DNA of 64,000 nucleotides from Pyrenula massariospora (lineage: Eukaryota > Ascomycota > Eurotiomycetes > Pyrenulales > Pyrenulaceae), in assembly GCA_021030905.1 (NCBI GenBank), contig JAGFMI010000001.1, forward strand, positions 2,957,230 to 3,021,229, given 5' to 3'. The translations under genes were made by a program, and so were the position numbers. This document shows positions 12,759-23,709 of this stretch, piece by piece (the first letter of the stretch is position 1; each line of letters begins with the position of its first letter). The notes below the pieces were generated by a model, which was not told where the DNA came from, made no database searches, and saw only the letters and a list, made by a program, of their open reading frames with translations.

Positions 12759-13698
12759 ATGCTTATCCAGGAGTCTCATGTCGATGTGCCGACCAAAGCC
12801 GGAGGCGATGGGTCCATGCGTATGACGCCCCGTGGTTTCCATCGCATTGGCAGCTGAAGTAAACGGACGAAGGCATTTTTCTCTTCCACCCCACGTTAGT
12901 GGACTTCCCGCAAGCCAAGTTTCCTGGAGTTGTAGTCTTCAGCGAGATATACCAAGGTAAATCTCTAGCTCCATCGCTTTGTTATCTGGTGCGTCTATGC
13001 ACCGAATTGACCACAATGTTGTTGTAGTAACCGGTCCTGTCTCTCGCTTTGCCCGCCAGATCGCCGGCCAAGGCTACATCTGCGCCGCACCATCCACTTA
13101 CCACGAATTCCACGATCCGTCTCCCTTGGCATATGATGGCCCCGGAACCGACGCTGGGAACGATTGGAAAATTGCAAAGCTCCTCTCTGCATATGACGAG
13201 GATGCAGAGCTTGCCGTCACTACTCTTCTTAATCTAAGAACCTGCAATGGGCGAATTGGGGCGACGGGCATGTGTCTTGGAGGGCACCTGGCTTACAGAT
13301 GTGCGCTAGATAAGAGAGTAAGCGCCGCCGTGTGCTACTTCGCAACGGACATACACTCCAAGAGTTTGGGAAAAGGGAAAAGCGACGATAGCCTTGCTCG
13401 GGCCAAAGACATTACGGGGGAGCTGGTCATGATATTCGGGAAGAGGGATAACCATGTCCCGCCTGAAGGAAGGGATATGATCAGAAAGACGCTGCATGAG
13501 ACAGGGGTTGAATTTTCTTTTTACGAAATTGCAGGCGCGCAGCACGCATTTATTCGGGACGAGCTGAGTAAAGGGAGGTATGATCCTGCTGTCAGTGGTA
13601 TTTGTTTTGAGATGCTGAGGGAGAACTTTGGGAGGGTGCTAAGGAGTGACTTGGGGCCTAGAACAGGAACGAAAGTAGAGGTGGAAGATGTCTGCTGA
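12759..13698 (+). CDS. Dienelactone hydrolase family protein, three exons
   Basis: A soluble alpha/beta hydrolase of 271 residues with a Cys-His-Asp triad. Exons are 12759-12819, 12873-12956 and 13028-13698; phases match at both junctions and restore the standard N-terminus (MLIQESHVDV ... FLFHPTLVDFPQAKFPGVVV). The nucleophile is Cys131 in GMCLGGHL, with Asp189 in GKRDNHVPPEG and His221 in AGAQHAF, all at family-typical spacing. Bacterial dienelactone hydrolases open 4-carboxymethylene-butenolide in aromatic breakdown; fungal members often have other ester substrates, so the reaction here is not settled. The neighbouring genes (deubiquitinase, SPATA20-like) do not suggest an aromatic catabolic cluster. 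Confidence 0.9.
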
Positions 13699-14186
13699 TT
13701 GCGTAGATGGAGATTCAGATACTTTACTTTGAATTTTGTATGCATAACGAGGGACTTTGTAGAACGTGTAGAAGTTGCTGGTTGAGGTGATCTTCTATTA
13801 AAATATACTCAAAGCGTGCCAAGACAAGAAGGACATATCACTATTCATTCCTCCATGCTCACACAACTTTTCATGCTAGGGCATAGATTAGCTTTTATCC
13901 TAGTTCTGTTTCTGCCTGAAAGAGTGCCAGCCCACACAACCTTGATGGCCTTATCTATGGCTTTCCGCTCCCGCAAATCGTCCCCGCTTCTTTATGGCGG
14001 AGTCCTCACCCAAGGCCACCCCGCCTGCCATTACCACGACGGAATACTGCAATAACCCCTGCGGAACGTTGCAATAGTCCTAAGGGAGACTCTTCGATTT
14101 ATGGTTATCACTCAAAGTCTATCAAATGAGTGTCTCTCACATCCAGCCGTCTTATCAGGCTTTCCGAAGAGAGCGTATTGATCATG
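13699..14186. other. Intergenic, no gene seen
   Basis: A spacer between two plus-strand genes. It contains the promoter and possibly the first untranslated or short coding part of the SPATA20-like gene, since an in-frame ATG also occurs at 14130. Confidence 0.5.
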
Positions 14187-16752
14187 ATGGCCACGCATTA
14201 CAATGGCGATAACGTCTTTCCACTTGTCAATCGAGCGGGAGAGAGTAGCTCGCCCTATGTGCGTGCGCCTTACACATCGTTTGTGTTCGTTCTTACTGAA
14301 CGCAACAGGTTCGAGATCACAAAGATAACCCTGTCGCTTGGCAGCTATGGAATCAAGACACAATAGCACTGGCTAAAAAATGGGAGAGGATGATATTTCT
14401 AAGCATTGGTTATTCTGCCTGCCACTGTTAGTGACCTTAGGTCTCCCTTTGTCTCACATGTCGCGATGATGAATGCTTGTCGACGTGCTCCATGATTGCT
14501 GACCATGTAGAAGGGTGCCATGTGATGGAGCACGAGTCCTTCGAATCTTTAGATATCGCAGCCATCCTAAACGACACATTCATTCCGATCAAGCTTGACC
14601 GAGAGACTCAACAGGACATTGATGAGATTTACATGCAATATGTGACCGCTACTACAGGGTCTGGAGGGTGGCCCCTGAACGTCTTTCTAACGCCGGATCT
14701 GGAGCCCATTTTTGGAGGAACGTATTGGCCCGGCCCAAACGCTTCCAGCCAACCGCGCCGAGCCTCGATAGGGGAAAAGTCGCTGACATTCCTTGACGTC
14801 TTAGAGAAGATGAGGGAAGTCTGGCGTACGCAGAGGCAGAGGTGTCTGCTATCCGCGAAGGAGATCACTCAACAGCTTAGGCAATTCGCAGAGGAGGGAA
14901 CACACTCGAGAGAGCTGGCGAGTGGAGAGGAATCGCCAGAGCCACTAGATGTTGACCTTGTAGATGACGCCTTTACTCATTTCGAGTCCCGATTCGATAA
15001 CATCCATGGCGGCTTCGCGACTTCGCCATCATCTCCAAAATTCCCCACGCCGACTAACCTTCTCTTTCTCCTTCGCTTGGGTGGTGGTCCATCCTCCAAG
15101 TTTGGATTTCCATCACCGATCCCATCAATCATTGGACCTAAATCAGCTGCAAAAGCACTTCAAATGATAAGCCACACCCTGATTGCCATGTCGCGTGGAG
15201 GCATCCGTGATCAACTCGGGGTAGGTTTCAGCCGCTACTCGGTAACCCGCGACTGGAAGCTCCCTCACTTTGAGAAGATGCTCACAGACAACGCGCAACT
15301 TTTGAGTGTTTATAGTATGGCCTTCTCAGCTACTAGAGACCCTGAGCTTCTAGGCGCCATTTACTCCCTAATTACCTACTTGACTTCCTCATCCTCACCA
15401 ATTGTCTTACCTACTGGTGCACTCTACGCAAGCGAGGATGCTGACTCCCTTCCGAACGCATCCTCCCACGAAAAGCGTGAAGGCGTACATTACCTCTTCA
15501 CTCGCAAGGAAATCCACAGCATTCTCGTCGACCTGCCACTCCCCACTGCTTCAAACCGCAACCCAACGCCGCAATATCCCACTATACCCCCAAATCCCGC
15601 CGATATTCTGTGCCGCCATTTCGGTATTCAATCCGACGGAAATATCGACGCCCAGTACGACCTTAATGACGAGTTTTTAGGCCAGAATGTGCTAAGCATT
15701 GCAGCGACGCCGAGCGTGCTAGCCAAGGAGTTCGGGTTAAGCGAAGAGGAAGTTGTGCGCATTATCAAAGCGGGGAAAGAGCGGCTCCGTGAATGGAGAG
15801 CGAAGAATAGACCGCGGCCAAGTGTAGACACGAAAGTCGTCGCCGGCTGGCAGGGACTGGCAATCACAGGGTTAATAGACGCTTCTGACGCTCTGAAAGA
15901 TGTTGATTCAGAAAGAAGTCAGAATTGTTTGGCTAGTGCAATTCAAATCGCAGAGTTCGTGGAGAAGAACATGTGTGCGGTGCCTTCTGCGAAGCTTCTT
16001 CGGGTGTGGACACCAGAAATGGGGCTCGATAAGGATGTTGATGCGTTTGCGGACGACTATGCGTACCTTGTCCGCGCAGCGATTGGGCTGTATGAAGCTG
16101 GCGTTGGAGAGAGATTTTTGCGGTGGGCTGACGATATGACACGTACGTCTATCTCTTCTTCCGTCCGGGTATATCTCAATAGCTGACAACACTGACTACA
16201 GACTACCTACTGGCTCACTACCTCGCTCCTAACTCATACGGCTTCTATACCACCTCCTCTGCCTCTTCCTCGACAAGTCACAATATTCTACGCTTAAAAT
16301 CCGGGACGGATAATGCACTTCCAAGCCCGAATGGCATCATCGCATCGAACTTGCTTCGATTATCGGTACTGCTGAACGAACCAAATTACGCGAAGGTTGC
16401 AGCTAGCACGGTCGATGCCTTTGCCGTAGAGATCATTCAGCATCCGTTTTTATTTGTGAGCATGCTGGATGCGGTGGTCTGGAGAGAAGTCGGTGGGGAG
16501 ATTGTGACTGTGCCGAAGGGATTGGGTGTGAAGGGCCGATGGGGAAGGTGTGTGCTGTGGGTCGAAGAAGGCGGTGATGATGGGACGCAAGACGGTGAGT
16601 GGCTAAGGAAGAGAAACAACACACTTGGCGCCGTGAATGGGCACAAGCTTAGAGTAGAAGGCAAAGTCTTGTTCTGCGGGAAGGATGGAATCTGTAGGGA
16701 GACGACGGTCAACGAGCTCGAAGAGCTTGATAGGAAGGCCGATGAGGAGTAG
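14187..16752 (+). CDS. SPATA20/YyaL-type thioredoxin-fold (DUF255) protein
   Basis: A 789-residue protein with an N-terminal thioredoxin-like domain followed by a six-hairpin glycosidase-like barrel. Exons are 14187-14258, 14309-14426, 14514-16142 and 16202-16752. Splicing yields the diagnostic start PLVNRAGESSSPYVRDHKD, then SIGYSACHWCHVMEHESF; the CHWC redox-type motif at residues 62-65 is split by the second intron. Further hallmarks are GGWPLNVFLTPDLEPIFGGTYWP, DQLGVGFSRYSVTRDWKLPHFEKM, YASEDADS and, in the last exon, GTDNALPSPNGIIASNLLRL. The family is conserved from bacteria to man; human SPATA20 is a thioredoxin-domain protein of unclear biochemical role, so no reaction is assigned. 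The start is chosen at MATHYNGDN; an in-frame Met at 14130 would add 19 residues. Confidence 0.92.
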
Positions 16753-16981
16753 GGCGTTTATACGACTTGATGAGGTATGAGGTCATGTAGAGCGATGCAA
16801 CGGGGACGAAGTATAGATGTTCAATTTTTTGCTGAAGACCCGTTTAGAATAATTCAACAGGCGTTGTAATGACGCGTTGCCAATTACCCTACTATCTCTC
16901 TCAATCCCCCACCCAACATCATCCCCGAGCACCTGCAACCTTTGCAATCACCCTCACACTATTCCATGAACTAAGGAAGGA

Positions 16982-17302
16982 CTATCCATCGAAACCTAGA
17001 AAGCCGGCATTGCTTAATCCAATCAAGCATTTAAGCGAAGCCTCCTCTCGATCCCCGAACCCGACTTCTCCAACCCCTAATATGGTTTCGTCATCCTCCT
17101 GCACGTTCTTGGCGCTCTGGTTCGTCCACGCTACACCACCTTCGGCTTTATTGGCCAATCTCTGCTTCACATGCACCCAGTTGTAGATGTCATTAACGAC
17201 TGGCTTGAGGGGACCCTGTTGATATCCATGAGGTGACGACGCGGATGTGGCGGTTGCTTGTTGGGGGATCTGCTTCTCCGCATGTACGGGAGTGATACTT
17301 CT
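16982..17302 (-). CDS. Possible exon of an unrecognised small gene
   Basis: A minus-strand frame stays open from just after a stop at 17303-17305 down to 16982. Its central stretch (GPLKPVVNDIYNWVHVKQRL followed by ANKAEGGVAWTNQSAKNV and QEDDET) reads like a real folded protein rather than random translation. There is no in-frame ATG upstream of this stretch, so a start exon further right would be needed, and the last 30 codons look less convincing. I do not recognise the family. It could equally be a decayed remnant. Confidence 0.25.
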   Translation of the reverse strand, partial: RSITPVHAEKQIPQQATATSASSPHGYQQGPLKPVVNDIYNWVHVKQRLANKAEGGVAWTNQSAKNVQEDDETILGVGEVGFGDREEASLKCLIGLSNAGFLGFDG

Positions 17303-17597
17303 TCAAAGGTACGTGGATGGTGTTTATGTGCATTAATGCGGATTGTTTGATTTTGGAGGTTCTTCGTGGAATTGAGGAAATTACGGTAAGTGAAGAAGTT
17401 CTCTTCACTCTCCGCGCTCTTGCAGGTTCAATTGAGCATTTACATTCGATACCGTGGCGCGTCACCTACATCTCCACACCTCATCTTCACGTCCCACTCC
17501 CCATGCAAGGCTGAATGTAGGGGGTATGTATCCTATTCAGACCTGCATGTTTCCTCCAAAATCATGACTTCAACGTGCATACTCCATCGAAAACGGC

Positions 17598-17603
17598 TAT
17601 AAA
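17598..17603 (+). promoter_or_regulatory. TATA box of the aspartic protease gene
   Basis: TATAAA lies 112 bp before the ATG at 17715 and is followed by CT-rich sequence, a usual arrangement for strongly expressed fungal genes. Confidence 0.45.
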
Positions 17604-17714
17604 CACCCCTTGATACCAGCCACCGCGTCCACAATGGCATTATCCTCCTCACATCCATCACACCTTCAGCCCTTCTCTCTCGTCCTATACTACTCTATAT
17701 CCTAATTCAAAAAA

Positions 17715-19161
17715 ATGCATCCTCCCACAACCCCGCTCTTCTCCCTTCTCCCCCTTCTCCTCCCCCTCCTCCCCCTCCCATCCCCAACACTCCCCTCCCC
17801 CCTAAACGCCCACCTCTCCCTCACAGAACGCCTCCCCAAGCCCCGCCTCCACCCCGCCCTCCACATCGCCAAAACCTACGCCAAACACACCCAATCCATC
17901 CCCGCACATGTCCAAAGAGCCGCCGCGGCCGCAGCAGCGGCACAGAAAGAATCCGGCTCCGTCCCCGCGGTTCCAGACGACAACGCGGCCGAGTTCCTCG
18001 CGCCCGTGTCGATTGGCGGGCAGACGCTGAATCTGGATGTTGATACTGGCAGCTCGGATCTGTACCCTCCCCCCTTACCCCTCGTCTTTCCCCAGTAGCC
18101 ATTCACTGACGCGAAGATGCGATGTAGCTGGGTATACTCCTCCCTCCTCCCCGCGCGCCTCCGCCGGAACCACGCATACTACGACCCGAACCTATCCCCG
18201 ACCGCACAATCAGTACCAGACGCGTACTTTGAGATCGAGTACGGGGACGGGAGCGAGGTGCTGGGCGGGGTGGTGACGGACACGGTGGCCGTCGGCAGCG
18301 TGGCGGTGCCGGGGCAGGCGGTGGAGCTGGCGGAGCGGCTGAGCGAGGAGTTTGTCGAGGAGACCGGGTTGGATGGGATTCTGGGGCTGGGGTTTAGCAG
18401 TATCAACGACGGTATGTTTGTGCTCCCCCCCTTCCCTTCTTTTTGCGCTGTGAGCGTTATACGGGAGGCTGACCAGTGTGCGCATAACCACCAGTCCAGC
18501 CCCAACCCGTCCTCACCCTCCTCGACAACGCGGCCTCCCAGAACATCCTCCAGTCGCCCCTCTTCACCGCAAACCTGAAAGCAAGTGGGCCGGGCACCTA
18601 CACCTTCGGCTTGATCAACGCCTCCGAGCACACCGGCCCCATCGCCTACACCCCCGTCTCCCCCGCCAACGGCCTGTGGGAGTTCAACGCGACGGGCTAC
18701 CAGGTCGGCGGAGCGCAGTTTGTGGGGGGGAGTATCGACGCGATCGTGGACACGGGCACGACGCTGGTCTATTTGCCGGGGGAGGTGGTGGAGGCGTATT
18801 ACGAAGGCGTGAGCGGGGCGGGGGTGAGCAGTGAGTTTGGGGGGTGGGTGCTGGATTGTGGGGCGGGGGCGCCGGATTTGGGGATTGGGATTGGGGGTGG
18901 GTATACGGCGGTGGTGCCGGGGAGGTTTGTGGAGTATATGCCGGTTGAGGAGGGGAGTAGTAGTAAGTTTTCCTGTCGATGAGAGGGCGTTGGGGTGGGG
19001 CATGGCATGGCTAACGTGGTGTTGCAGCGTGTTTTGGGGGGGTGCAGGTTAACGATGGGCTTCCGTTTGCGATCTTGGGGGATGTGTTTTTGAAGTCGCA
19101 GTTTGTGGTGTTTGATAAGGGGGGGTTGAGGTTGGGGTTTGCGGATAAGGACCTGTCGTGA
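17715..19161 (+). CDS. Secreted pepsin-like aspartic protease (A1 family)
   Basis: An aspergillopepsin/penicillopepsin-like endopeptidase of 410 residues. Exons are 17715-18061, 18128-18411, 18495-18962 and 19028-19161, with matching phases. An N-terminal Leu/Pro-rich signal segment is followed by a propeptide. The first active-site loop is [10 protein letters not shown] with Asp110, split by an intron within the Leu codon; the flap appears as [15 protein letters not shown]; the second loop is VDTGTTLVY with Asp296. The C-terminus [17 protein letters not shown] ... [12 protein letters not shown] is family-typical. The first exon is very rich in C on this strand and Pro/Leu in protein, and exon 3 is very rich in G, unlike the neighbours. 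Secretion and acid activity are inferred from the family. Confidence 0.92.
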
Positions 19162-19438
19162 GATGGGTATGGTGGAGGCGGGGAGACCGGACCAGGGACA
19201 GAGGCTCATTGGGCTTGGTTACGAGGAACGAAATGAAGGGTTTGAATGAAGAATTGAAAAGATCGAAAACGGAAAATCCGAGCGTAGATAATATTCTGCT
19301 ACAAAATGACGGAGGGACAGCTAAAAAGAATGATCAATTACATTTGGACGACGATAGCAAGAGACAGCAATGAGCGACAGATGATGCCTGCATCTTAAAG
19401 CAAACGATGGGGCGAGAGTAGAATATAAAAGATGCCGC

Positions 19439-20740
19439 TCAACTTCCGCACTTGCCCGGCGGGATCGCGATACGCTCCTCCGGTGTCGGGTCATATTTGA
19501 GATCCTTCGCCATCCTCTCCTTTACCTTGTTTCCATCGATCTGCTGATCGTTGTTCTGCTGCTCTGTCTGTTTGTCTGGCTGTGGTTGCGGTGCCGGGTC
19601 CGCCGTGTCTTCGTCCTTCTTTGGCGGCGGGTCGTCTTTGCCGCACGATGTTCCTCCGCAATTATCGCTGTTTGTGCCTGTGTTGCTGTCGGAGTTCGAT
19701 GAACTGGAATCGTCATCCTTTCGGCCAAAACCTCTTTGGGGGCTCCTGGTTTGCAGCCGATCGAAGATCTGGCTTAGGTCCCTGATGGACTTTGGGAATC
19801 CGACGCTCCTGCGAGATTTAGTCGCGGAGTCTCTCTTCCGATCAGGGATTATGGGCGGACTTTCCATGACGGTGTCGTCCGCGGGATTCCATGGTTCCTG
19901 AACCAAGTCTTGGGACATGTCTTCAGATTGATCATCTACCTGCATGTCGTCTCCCTGACCCGACCGCGGTGGTAAACGTGTTTCGATCCCCAGCTTTTCA
20001 AACATTTCGGCGCAGCTGGTTGACTTGGAGGTGTGATAGGGAAAGCACGCTTGCACTTCTTTGAATTTGGGCATTGGTTCGTTCGTAGTCTTGTCATCGT
20101 TCCCATCAACCTTGTGATTTTTCGCGCCGGCGGTGATCATGAAGATGCCCGGCGGATATTTTGGGTAGCCCTTCGAATTGTCCTTTTTGTATTCCTCAAG
20201 CTCGTTTTTCAATCTCGTTTTGGTAGCATCGTCAAAGTCACGCTCAAGTTGGAACAGCACGTTGTCTTCTGCGTGAAGAACGTTGTCCTTCTGGTTAAAC
20301 CACACTGGAGCTTCTTTCTCCGCTTCTGGACTTTTCAAAAAGGATATGTATTCACCATCGGGAATCGAACCGGAATACATCTTGTCTCCTTGATGAGCTC
20401 CGCTCATGAGATAATTTCCTTCCTGTTTTACAGGGTCTTTTTTAACCCGAAATCCGTCCCTCCAAGCGTCTGCACAGTCGTCAAGTAAACGGTTCAAAAG
20501 GAAGTTATCTTTATTGGTACCAGGATGCAACTCCTCGATTTGTACCTTTCGAAATGTCGGGTGCGAATCCCACATAGGACTATTAGGGTTTTGGCAACTC
20601 TCCTTGGCTTTTTCTAATCCTGCTCTTTTGAGAATTGTGGCAGGATTTGGCGAGACTTTCTGCAGCTCCCCTGTATCAAGTGGCGCTGATATGACATGCG
20701 ATACTGCCATAAGCAGCGCAATAGCAAGTGTAGACTGCAT
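19439..20740 (-). CDS. Secreted protein of unknown function, acidic disordered tail
   Basis: A single-exon protein of 433 residues. It begins with a clear signal peptide (MQSTLAIALLMAVSHVISAP, cleavage expected after ISA). Residues about 40-255 look folded, with four or five Cys residues and WxSHP/WRDG motifs. The rest is low complexity: Ser/Asp/Asn-rich, then Pro/Gln/Asp-rich, with dibasic KR and RR sites. I do not recognise a domain. It is convergent with the aspartic protease, with a 277-bp spacer. A TATA element lies at 20859-20866. A secreted effector-like or cell-surface role is possible but not shown. Confidence 0.7.
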   Translation of the reverse strand: MQSTLAIALLMAVSHVISAPLDTGELQKVSPNPATILKRAGLEKAKESCQNPNSPMWDSHPTFRKVQIEELHPGTNKDNFLLNRLLDDCADAWRDGFRVKKDPVKQEGNYLMSGAHQGDKMYSGSIPDGEYISFLKSPEAEKEAPVWFNQKDNVLHAEDNVLFQLERDFDDATKTRLKNELEEYKKDNSKGYPKYPPGIFMITAGAKNHKVDGNDDKTTNEPMPKFKEVQACFPYHTSKSTSCAEMFEKLGIETRLPPRSGQGDDMQVDDQSEDMSQDLVQEPWNPADDTVMESPPIIPDRKRDSATKSRRSVGFPKSIRDLSQIFDRLQTRSPQRGFGRKDDDSSSSNSDSNTGTNSDNCGGTSCGKDDPPPKKDEDTADPAPQPQPDKQTEQQNNDQQIDGNKVKERMAKDLKYDPTPEERIAIPPGKCGS

Positions 20741-22527
20741 AGCGTTTTGTTATTGAGCTTGATGGGCTTGGGGTGCTAGAGAATGGATCGACCTGCGATC
20801 AATAAAGCGTGCTTTCTGTCCCAGGTCCGTCGACAATCACGCAGACTTACCCATTAGCTTTTATATCCCTCGAATGTAAGCTATAGTGGTCAAAGGAGGT
20901 AGATCGTGGGTGGAGATAACTCTTGCCCGGCGATAGAACAAAATGACTTGGAGTTAGAATTACTTAGTTCAACCGTATCGGCATTCTCACAGCTTCAGTG
21001 CACTTGCTACAGGCTCCAGGGGATGTGTTGAATGTTGGCAGCATGCTCCCCAAGATACTACGGTAAGCCAACAAGGACGAGAGCTTACACTGGCTGGAAG
21101 TTGGTTATACTGGCATCGGTGGTATAAGATGTAGAGCTTTGGGGAAGACAAGTTGCTGGACGTTGCCATCAATCGTGGCTGGGGTTGTGCTGAGAGGCCT
21201 GTGGCTTGGGTCTTGGCCGTTGCTCTCTCGGCATGTTATAGAATGGAGAGTTTTGAAAAGTCTTCTTGCAATGGCAAGCAGACCTCTCTTGCAATTCTTC
21301 GACCATAAGCTTATGAGATGAACAAAGGAGCGCGAATGAAACGCGTGACGTGTTAAGAGACAGTACATCAAACTCTTGATCCTCGAGCTAACAGCAACAT
21401 ACAACAACACCAAAGTAGCATATACGTCTACAGTAGCACAGCCCACACGATCTTGTCTGGGTCATGTTAGGAACTTACTTGTGTAGCAAGGCATTTCCTG
21501 TACCATTGGTAGCATAGGTGTCGTAAGCCATCCGACGCAGTCTCTTGGTTCATCTTCAAGATAACACGGTGCAAGAGAACACCATCAACAAAAGCAATCG
21601 CACATCACACAGTCATAACGATCGGCAAAACACAGTTGTTTGACGTGGTTTGCTTGGTGCCATGCCTTGGTCTCTCAATTCGCCAACAAGATGCTGAATG
21701 CCATGAATCTGCAAGATCTGCTCAAGCCACGCGTGCAGTGATCTTGGTCAGCACAATTTCCGAACTTACGGCCGAAGATCAACAAGACCTTGTATGATCA
21801 TCGACTCGACGAGGGAAGCAGTCAACAGAGCAACAAGATGGCGCTCACGAAACCGAGACCGAGCAGTTCGTTCCTTAGCCTCGCGATGCGCAAGGTCTTG
21901 TTAGTGCCTCAACGCAGCAGCAGCAACAGTGAGATTGCGGAGAGCAACCTCTTTGTGGCAAAATCAAGCGAGAGATGAGACGTTAGATCTAGCTTTTAAA
22001 TTTAGAGTTATTTATGATCGCTGCTTACCAATGCCAGCCCTGTGGGGCAGCCAAGAGCTTGGCAGATCCGCCTGGACGGAAAGGTCAGGGCGGAGAATCA
22101 CCGCAGACGGCCCTCGTGTAGTATGACGCGTACGATACCGGTGTAAAATACACGCCGCCGACGTGAGGTGTTGCGTTCCCTTCAGAGACGGCATGGTGTT
22201 GACCCCCAGCTGTCAGTGTCAGCAGACGCATCGTGAAGGCTTGCGTGGAATCGAAGACGGCAGTGCTCTTGGCTTTGCCTGTCTAGCTCCATGGGCCGGT
22301 GTTAGTCACAACGCAGGAGGATCTGAGATAGAGTGACTGGAACTGTGAGCTAGATCCTATCTTGCGAAAGTCTTCAGATCCTGGCTTGAGACAATGTCTA
22401 ATGTTAAATACGCCAAGAAACTTTTGCAGTGGTCAAAGCCTCAATTGTATTGATCTACCAGAGATTCTATCAAATTCGCCACAACACCGCCTTACCGTAA
22501 GCGATCTCAGTCCGACCCCCAGGTAAT
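20741..22527. other. Intergenic, no gene seen
   Basis: About 1.8 kb between two minus-strand secreted-protein genes. It contains the promoter of the 19439-20740 gene. Several 60-110 codon frames occur on both strands, but none has a domain, signal peptide or good splice context. Confidence 0.5.
20859..20866 (-). promoter_or_regulatory. TATA box of the secreted-protein gene
   Basis: Read on the minus strand this is ATATAAAA, about 119-126 bp before the ATG at 20740. Confidence 0.45.
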
Positions 22528-23709
22528 CTACTTCCAAGTTATGGTAGATTTATATTTCTTCTCAGGTACTGGAGGGCCGTCCGTCTCTCGACCCTGCAAA
22601 CGGCCCCCAGGGCGTACGGTCTGCGTGTCTAGATCAAAGCAGTCCTCACCCGGAGGTTCTTGGCCGCAAAAGTCATACCAGGTGTGCGAGCACATATCGC
22701 AATAACGGCCTTCAACCATGGAGACAAAATCAGGTCCGGAAGATGTATCGCTCTCACAGACCTCTGACGCGCGATGAGTGTCGATGTGAGAGACGACAAT
22801 CCGCTTATCCTGACAATCCCGCTCTCGACGCCTCAAGCGGGTGCTTCGCTTGACTCCGTAGGTCGGTGTAGGAAACCTTCCGCTGGTTATCTGCCGTAAA
22901 CGCTGATACTGTGCTGCCGAGGGATTTGTCCCAGGTGGAGGGTCACACTGGATTTTTCCTGGTGTAGTTATGAGACCCTTATCCTTTGGATCTTCACCCG
23001 TTTCTGTATAAGGGAGAGGAGGGTCGTAAACTGGAATGCAGTTAAGTTCCATCAATGTTGGATAGACGCTGAATCTCGCAGGAGCCTTGCACAAGGTGTC
23101 TTTGTCTTCTTGGTATCTCACTGCTCTCGGGTCGTCCTCTGAGTTCGTAAATTGGAAGTCACTGACGTGGAAGCTGAATCCCTCTGGGGTGCCATCCTTG
23201 TTTTTGTCGTCAGAAGATTTTTCTGGGCTGTCTATCCATACGCATGGAGGCGTGAACTGGGAGTTTTGACGAGTAGGAACCTGCTGTGAAGAAGGATACC
23301 ACGGCATTCCACATTCCTTTGGTGCAGAGCCATAGAATTGAAAAGAGTCGCCAGTTGCCCATGTTATGGCTAGATAATTGATGCACAGCCCATCCGAGCC
23401 TCCACTGGAGATTGAGATATAGCTGGCGGGCTTGTTGTTGTTCTTATCCATGTGCTCAACTGTGATATCGCCATACATGCCATCTTTGATCTTGCCCTTT
23501 CCCATTTTGAAGCCTAGCCGCTGTCCGTTATTGTCGAATAAGGCGATGTTCGGCGCGTTTCCACCAGTGCTCTGATCGCCCTCACCATTCTTGGTCATAC
23601 CAACTCCGACTCGAACTTTTGTTGCTGCATGTTCTTTAGGCGGGAAGAATTCCTGGGCCATGGGCACCAGCGTCAAGGCAAGGAACGCGCCTTCGAGGAG
23701 GGCACTCAT
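22528..23709 (-). CDS. Secreted Cys-rich protein of unknown function
   Basis: A single-exon protein of 393 residues with an N-terminal signal peptide (hydrophobic ALLEGAFLALTLVPMAQ). The body has about twelve Cys residues and a beta-rich look: DNNGQRLGFKMGKGKIKDG, then SYISISSGGSDGLCINYLAI. A Cys-rich tail contains YCDMCSHTWYDFCGQ. A dibasic RLRRRERDC segment near residue 290 could be a processing site. I recall similar secreted hypothetical proteins from plant- and insect-associated fungi, but cannot name a family. Orientation matches the secreted protein gene at 19439-20740; the two proteins do not look similar to each other. Confidence 0.72.
   Translation of the reverse strand: MSALLEGAFLALTLVPMAQEFFPPKEHAATKVRVGVGMTKNGEGDQSTGGNAPNIALFDNNGQRLGFKMGKGKIKDGMYGDITVEHMDKNNNKPASYISISSGGSDGLCINYLAITWATGDSFQFYGSAPKECGMPWYPSSQQVPTRQNSQFTPPCVWIDSPEKSSDDKNKDGTPEGFSFHVSDFQFTNSEDDPRAVRYQEDKDTLCKAPARFSVYPTLMELNCIPVYDPPLPYTETGEDPKDKGLITTPGKIQCDPPPGTNPSAAQYQRLRQITSGRFPTPTYGVKRSTRLRRRERDCQDKRIVVSHIDTHRASEVCESDTSSGPDFVSMVEGRYCDMCSHTWYDFCGQEPPGEDCFDLDTQTVRPGGRLQGRETDGPPVPEKKYKSTITWK

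Larger units (their letters stand above)
16753..17714. other. Intergenic with one weak minus-strand exon candidate
   Basis: A spacer between two plus-strand genes. Apart from the possible minus-strand exon at 16982-17302 (listed separately) I see no coding sequence. The right end is the promoter of the aspartic protease and contains a TATAAA at 17598-17603. Confidence 0.5.

Noticed and set aside
18179-19003. Minus-strand frame of 274 codons across the aspartic protease
   Set aside because: Shadow of the GC-rich protease exons; no domain and it ignores the protease introns.
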